64,000 nucleotides of DNA, taken from the NCBI GenBank assembly GCA_902786965.1, contig CADAEJ010000016.1:1-64000 (forward strand). The letters run 5' to 3'. The DNA is from an uncultured Ruminococcus sp. GTDB lineage: Bacteria; Bacillota; Clostridia; Oscillospirales; Ruminococcaceae. A program made the translations under genes and the position numbers. Each line of letters opens with the position of its first letter. The stretch's first letter is position 1. Shown one piece after another: positions 60,849-64,000 of the stretch. A model generated the notes under the pieces. It did not search any database. It was given only the letters and a program-made list of their open reading frames with translations, and had not been told where the DNA came from.

Positions 60849-60915
60849 GGTGTTGTAAAGACAGAACCGTAGTATAAGTTTTCAACATGTATAGTCGCAC
60901 AAAGGAGTTGGTATT

Positions 60916-61740
60916 ATGCTGAATAAGGATTATGTTTCAACTGAAGTTAATAACATCTTTTCGATGCTTGATGCCGGGGAACTGCCCGAGACACATAGCT
61001 ATCTCGCAAGTATAATGGACAGTGACGGCTTTGTTACAGAAGAGCCATTTGCAATAGCTACTAATCTTGTGAACTGCGATAAACCGCAGAAACTGCCTGA
61101 TTATCTTATTGAATTTATAACCGAGCTGTACGAGTCGGAAATAGAAAATGGCAATGCAGAAGCAATGAACGATCTTGGTGCGCAGTATTATGATGGCATC
61201 CGCGGATTTGAGCAGAGCTTTGAAAAGGCTATTTACTATTATGATATGGCAGCAGAGAATGGAAGCCGTCAGGCTCAGGAGAATCTTGGATACTGTTATT
61301 ATTACGGTAGAAATATGGATGCGCCTGATTACGAAAAGGCATTTCAGTATTTTGCTCTCGGAGCTTTTGACGGTCATCTGATCTCGCTGTATAAGATAGG
61401 TGATATGTATCTTAACGGATACTATGTTAAGAAAAACGAAAATGAAGCCTTTATAATCTATATGCGTTGCCTTGAAACAATGACTGACGAGGCTGCGCCA
61501 ATCTTTGCAGGTCCTGTGTATCTTCGCCTCGGAAAGATGTTCCTTTATGGAATCGGTACAGAGAAGAATGCAAAGAACGCGCTCGTATGCTATCAGAAAG
61601 CGGAAGCGTATCTGTTTGATATGGTAGCAAAAGGTGAGTACATGTATAAAAAGAGCCTTGATGGTGCAATTGCTGGACAGGACAAGGCTAGGCAGCAGCT
61701 GAAGGGCGAGCTGCCAGACTATGAGTGGAACTTTGACTAA
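60916..61740 (+). CDS. Sel1-like repeat protein
   Basis: This 274-residue protein contains SEL1-type TPR repeats: EAMNDLGAQYYDGIRGFEQSFEKAIYYYDMAAENG, then QAQENLGYCYYYGRNMDAPDYEKAFQYFALGAFDG, LYKIGDMYLNGYYVKKN, and YLRLGKMFLYGIGTEKN. These alpha-solenoid repeats mediate protein-protein contacts. Its N-terminal about 70 residues precede the repeats and are unfamiliar. It is cytoplasmic, with no signal. An SseB-like gene follows 79 nt later. Function unknown, possibly a scaffold. Confidence 0.85.
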   Translation: MLNKDYVSTEVNNIFSMLDAGELPETHSYLASIMDSDGFVTEEPFAIATNLVNCDKPQKLPDYLIEFITELYESEIENGNAEAMNDLGAQYYDGIRGFEQSFEKAIYYYDMAAENGSRQAQENLGYCYYYGRNMDAPDYEKAFQYFALGAFDGHLISLYKIGDMYLNGYYVKKNENEAFIIYMRCLETMTDEAAPIFAGPVYLRLGKMFLYGIGTEKNAKNALVCYQKAEAYLFDMVAKGEYMYKKSLDGAIAGQDKARQQLKGELPDYEWNFD

Positions 61741-61819
61741 TCGGGCTGGAATAGAACTATGTAATAGGTTATAACGCTTCGGTATATCTGTTGATTGGCA
61801 TAACGAAAAGGAGGCTTAA

Positions 61820-62947
61820 ATGAAATACATCGAGACCGGTTTTCGCAGCTTGTATAAAAGATTTGCTGTCTTTGAGCTGAATGAGAATATAATGAAGTGC
61901 CTTGAAGGATTCCCGAGAAAAGACGAGGCGAACTGCGTTATCGTTTATGGGTATATCGACCATGAGGCTGGTATGACGCTGGAGCTGCTTTGCACAGGAA
62001 CGCATAACGGCAAAGAACTTGAGATGTTTGACGGTGATGACGAACGCAGAGCTGTCGCAAGAATTGAAGGCGTTAAAGACCTCGAGTTTACGGTTCTCGG
62101 TGATGATGAGTGGCTAACGCAAAAGCACAGCAAGAAAATCGAAATGCTCAGCGGTTATAGCGTGAACGAGGAAATCGAGACCAGCCGCAGTTTTACATTC
62201 CTCGATGGCTGCCGACATGAATTCTTCCCCGATGATATAATGGTCGTTATCCTCAAAGACGATTTTGAACCCGAAGGCTGCTGGGTGAATATTTTCGGGC
62301 TTGGTGAGCGTTGTTTCATCGGAAGAGTGCTTAGCGAACCGAATCAGGACTTCGGCTGCCACATAGGCGATGAAATCAAATTCTATGCACAGAAGCAGGA
62401 CGATGATTCTGTAATGTGCTTTTCTGATGGAACACCGCTAAATAGGTGTTCCGCCGAAGACCTTGAAGACGGTCAGATGCTTAGAGACGCTGTTGCAAAA
62501 TTCAAAGAAGAGCAGAATGAGATCAATCTTTACAGGCTACTCAATCTGCTTCGTGACAGCTATGTCTGGGTGCCTTGCACCGCAGTAATGGACGAGCAGG
62601 ACGAAGCGAAACTGCAGAAGATGTTCGAAGACGCAGGCGGCGATACCGATAAGATAATCGGGGAGACTTTCACGACCTCGGAAAGTGTAAGATTGATACC
62701 TGATATCCTGCAAAACGGCAACGAGTTTTTCTTCCCGATATTTTCAAGCGCCGAGGAAATGGGGGAGTACGGCGAGCATTTTTCAAAGGTGCAGAAGCAT
62801 ATGCTTGAAGCAATGGCACTCGCCCAAAATAACGAGAAAAAGGTTTCAGGAATGGTTCTCGATGCTTTCAGCGGTCAGTTCGTAATAAATACTGATTTGA
62901 TTAAGCTGATCTGGGAAATGCAATCAAAAGTTGAACATGGAGACTAA
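61820..62947 (+). CDS. SseB-like C-terminal domain protein with a DUF4026/DUF2185-like N-terminus
   Basis: This is a 375-residue protein. The first about 200 residues (MKYIETGFRSLYKRFAVFEL...) are acidic, with features of DUF4026/DUF2185-type immunity or conflict-related proteins. The C-terminal part (about 230-360) shows an SseB-like pattern: LYRLLNLLRDSYVWVPC, SVRLIPDILQNGNEFFFPIF then FSKV, ending VLDAFSGQFVIN. ATG 61820 follows AGGAGG. The neighbours (Sel1 gene upstream, unidentified large gene downstream) suggest an accessory cassette. Both domain names are my reading and need a search. Confidence 0.65.
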   Translation: MKYIETGFRSLYKRFAVFELNENIMKCLEGFPRKDEANCVIVYGYIDHEAGMTLELLCTGTHNGKELEMFDGDDERRAVARIEGVKDLEFTVLGDDEWLTQKHSKKIEMLSGYSVNEEIETSRSFTFLDGCRHEFFPDDIMVVILKDDFEPEGCWVNIFGLGERCFIGRVLSEPNQDFGCHIGDEIKFYAQKQDDDSVMCFSDGTPLNRCSAEDLEDGQMLRDAVAKFKEEQNEINLYRLLNLLRDSYVWVPCTAVMDEQDEAKLQKMFEDAGGDTDKIIGETFTTSESVRLIPDILQNGNEFFFPIFSSAEEMGEYGEHFSKVQKHMLEAMALAQNNEKKVSGMVLDAFSGQFVINTDLIKLIWEMQSKVEHGD

Positions 62948-62979
62948 GGTGGGCTGCGCACTAGGAGGAATGATTGAAA

Positions 62980-64000
62980 ATGGAGACGCCTTTACGCATA
63001 GACGAGCAGATCATGAACAGCGATAGAGCTATCTGCCGCCATCTTGATAGTATAGAATCAACTCCAGCGGGCGAGATATCTCAGGATATTCTCTCGCATC
63101 TCCGTCATTTTGTCGAACATATTATGCTAAAGATCTACGCCAATGGAGATGATATTGAGGATACGCAGGACAATATCAAAAAAGCGAGAGGATTTATTAA
63201 AAGTCAAATGAAATATAAGCATTTGGCACGTTTTTATAAATTCTTGGAAGTATCTGTGTCGCATCGTACTTTAAAAGAAGAAAACGCTAATCGATTGATG
63301 CTCAAATATTATGAATATCTTCTGAGAATAAAGAATTATCTTTGGGACAATTATTCTATGGAAGTCCTCCATAACCTTGAAAAGTTTCCTATTGAAATAG
63401 ATGATAGTTATAAAGAATACTATGAGAAGATTTCTGAGAAAATTGAATTATACCATACTCCTATAAGAGAAGGATTTCGATTTGACCGGTTTTATATCCA
63501 ATCAATAAAGCCATTTTTTGTAAACGAGAAAGTATACTATGAAGTTGCGTTCATACCGGCAAATGATAAAGCAAGCAAAACAGATCGGATTATTGCGTTT
63601 ACAGACATTGAATTATCCGATTATTACGCTGTCAGATTTGCTATAGCCAATAATTCAATTGAAATTTTCGGAAAAACCATGCCCATACGAGTTATTGTCA
63701 ATTGGGAAGTGAATATTCGTCCTTGTGAATTCGATAATTTTGCAAAACTGTTTTACAAGAATGCCCCTAAATTATCTAAAGCCGAACAGCAACATTTATC
63801 ACATTATTTAACAGATACTGGAGCAAATTTATCCGAGCTCCTTGATATTTCAGATGAAGCCTTTGTTGATTTACGCAGTAGAATCGTTCCAAATTCAAAA
63901 TCAAAGTTTTTCTTTGATATTCTGGATTATTGCAGAGAGCTTTTACGAAATCAAAGCCCAGGAGCTAATATCCTTAAGTATCTATTATTTCATATGACAA
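62980..64000 (+). CDS. unidentified large protein, 3' end off-window
   Basis: This frame is open from ATG 62980 (AGGAGG at 62963-62968, about ten bases upstream) to the last base, at least 340 codons, so the C-terminus is missing. It begins METPLRIDEQIMNSDRAICR, then HLRHFVEHIMLKIYANGDD, and is mostly alpha-helical for 170 residues. A beta-rich part follows (FYIQSIKPFFVNEKVYYEVAF, FTDIELSDYYAVRFA). I do not recognise the family. Nuclease, helicase or sensor roles are all open. It is AT-rich, unlike the SseB-like gene, suggesting horizontal transfer. The next part of the contig should identify it. Confidence 0.6.
   Translation, partial: METPLRIDEQIMNSDRAICRHLDSIESTPAGEISQDILSHLRHFVEHIMLKIYANGDDIEDTQDNIKKARGFIKSQMKYKHLARFYKFLEVSVSHRTLKEENANRLMLKYYEYLLRIKNYLWDNYSMEVLHNLEKFPIEIDDSYKEYYEKISEKIELYHTPIREGFRFDRFYIQSIKPFFVNEKVYYEVAFIPANDKASKTDRIIAFTDIELSDYYAVRFAIANNSIEIFGKTMPIRVIVNWEVNIRPCEFDNFAKLFYKNAPKLSKAEQQHLSHYLTDTGANLSELLDISDEAFVDLRSRIVPNSKSKFFFDILDYCRELLRNQSPGANILKYLLFHMT

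Larger units (their letters stand above)
60335..60915. other. 580-nt intergenic region with terminator, remnant and promoter
   Basis: This stretch contains the terminator at 60360-60395, a 25-codon coding remnant on the minus strand at 60443-60520, an AT-rich tandem repeat of GTATTTTAAAGTTTT at about 60670-60704, and the promoter of the next gene at 60820-60848. Nothing else resembling a gene is seen. Confidence 0.7.

Noticed and set aside
1..64000. tRNA, rRNA, tmRNA or CRISPR arrays
   Set aside because: None was recognised by eye. A tRNA scan would be needed to exclude divergent tRNA genes.

Overview
The window looks like a chromosomal segment of a low-GC, Gram-positive anaerobe of the Clostridia, most likely an Oscillospiraceae member close to Ruminococcus. 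This is inferred from gene content, not from a search. The content includes a minimal sufC-sufB-like Fe-S machine, spoIID, a cysteine T-box before cysE-cysS, a GH3 enzyme carrying CWB2 repeats, many Gly/Pro/Tyr-linker zinc-ribbon membrane proteins, TTG/GTG starts with strong Shine-Dalgarno sites, and many -35/-10 promoters with exact 17-nt spacing. No rRNA or tRNA genes were seen.

Layout. (1) 1-9.6 kb is an accessory region: the tail of a frameshifted MobV relaxase, a serine recombinase, a frameshifted type IIG restriction-modification enzyme with a coupled membrane protein, a DUF262/HNH protein, a SLOG protein, a ribbon-helix-helix regulator and a RelB/RelE-type toxin-antitoxin pair. (2) 9.6-31 kb is mostly core: lysS-greA, sufC-sufB, a STAS/anti-sigma-like pair, galE-spoIID, a TetR operon, citrate synthase, a lipoprotein plus two-component system, a DUF1385 protein, prmC, recA-recX, rimO-pgsA. 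An AT-rich island (RHH protein plus lipoprotein) sits at 14.7-15.7 kb. (3) 30.5-36 kb is a T-box-led cysE-cysS operon that includes a deleted HAD gene, followed by two exported peptidyl-prolyl-isomerase-like proteins. (4) 36-41.4 kb has a PAS/GHKL kinase-like protein, gapA, and an array of five small zinc-ribbon membrane proteins. (5) 41.5-50.8 kb has an XRE regulator, ZIP transporter, GH13 enzyme, M15 peptidase, glycosyltransferase, GNAT enzyme, a duplicated-domain lipoprotein, a TetR/flavin-type pair, and a YolD-like/Y-polymerase SOS cassette. (6) 50.9-55.7 kb is rearranged: truncated VanS-like kinase and VanY-like peptidase fused 5' to 5', an IS3-family transposase tail, a truncated AbrB, and a large GH3-CWB2 surface protein. 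(7) 55.9-64 kb is a second accessory region: DUF5710 protein, an AAA15 ATPase with a Toprim-like partner (candidate defence pair), a DUF4143 ATPase preceded by three 34-bp-spaced repeats, a Sel1-repeat protein, an SseB-like protein and an unidentified large gene running off the window.

How the parts work together. The core blocks cover translation fidelity and elongation (lysS, greA, prmC, rimO), recombinational repair (recA-recX), phospholipid synthesis (pgsA), cysteine supply and charging (cysE-cysS under a Cys-type T-box) and central carbon (gapA, gltA). The accessory ends hold restriction, abortive-infection-like and toxin-antitoxin modules together with mobile-element remnants. Several genes are broken (mobV, the type IIG gene, HAD, VanS, VanY, AbrB). 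That many interrupted genes could reflect real decay or draft-assembly errors, and sequence alone cannot separate these. The most unusual items are the two-gene AAA15/Toprim system, the 34-bp leader repeats, the zinc-ribbon array with an operator shared with the amylase promoter, and the promoter that overlaps a terminator at 21.0 kb.
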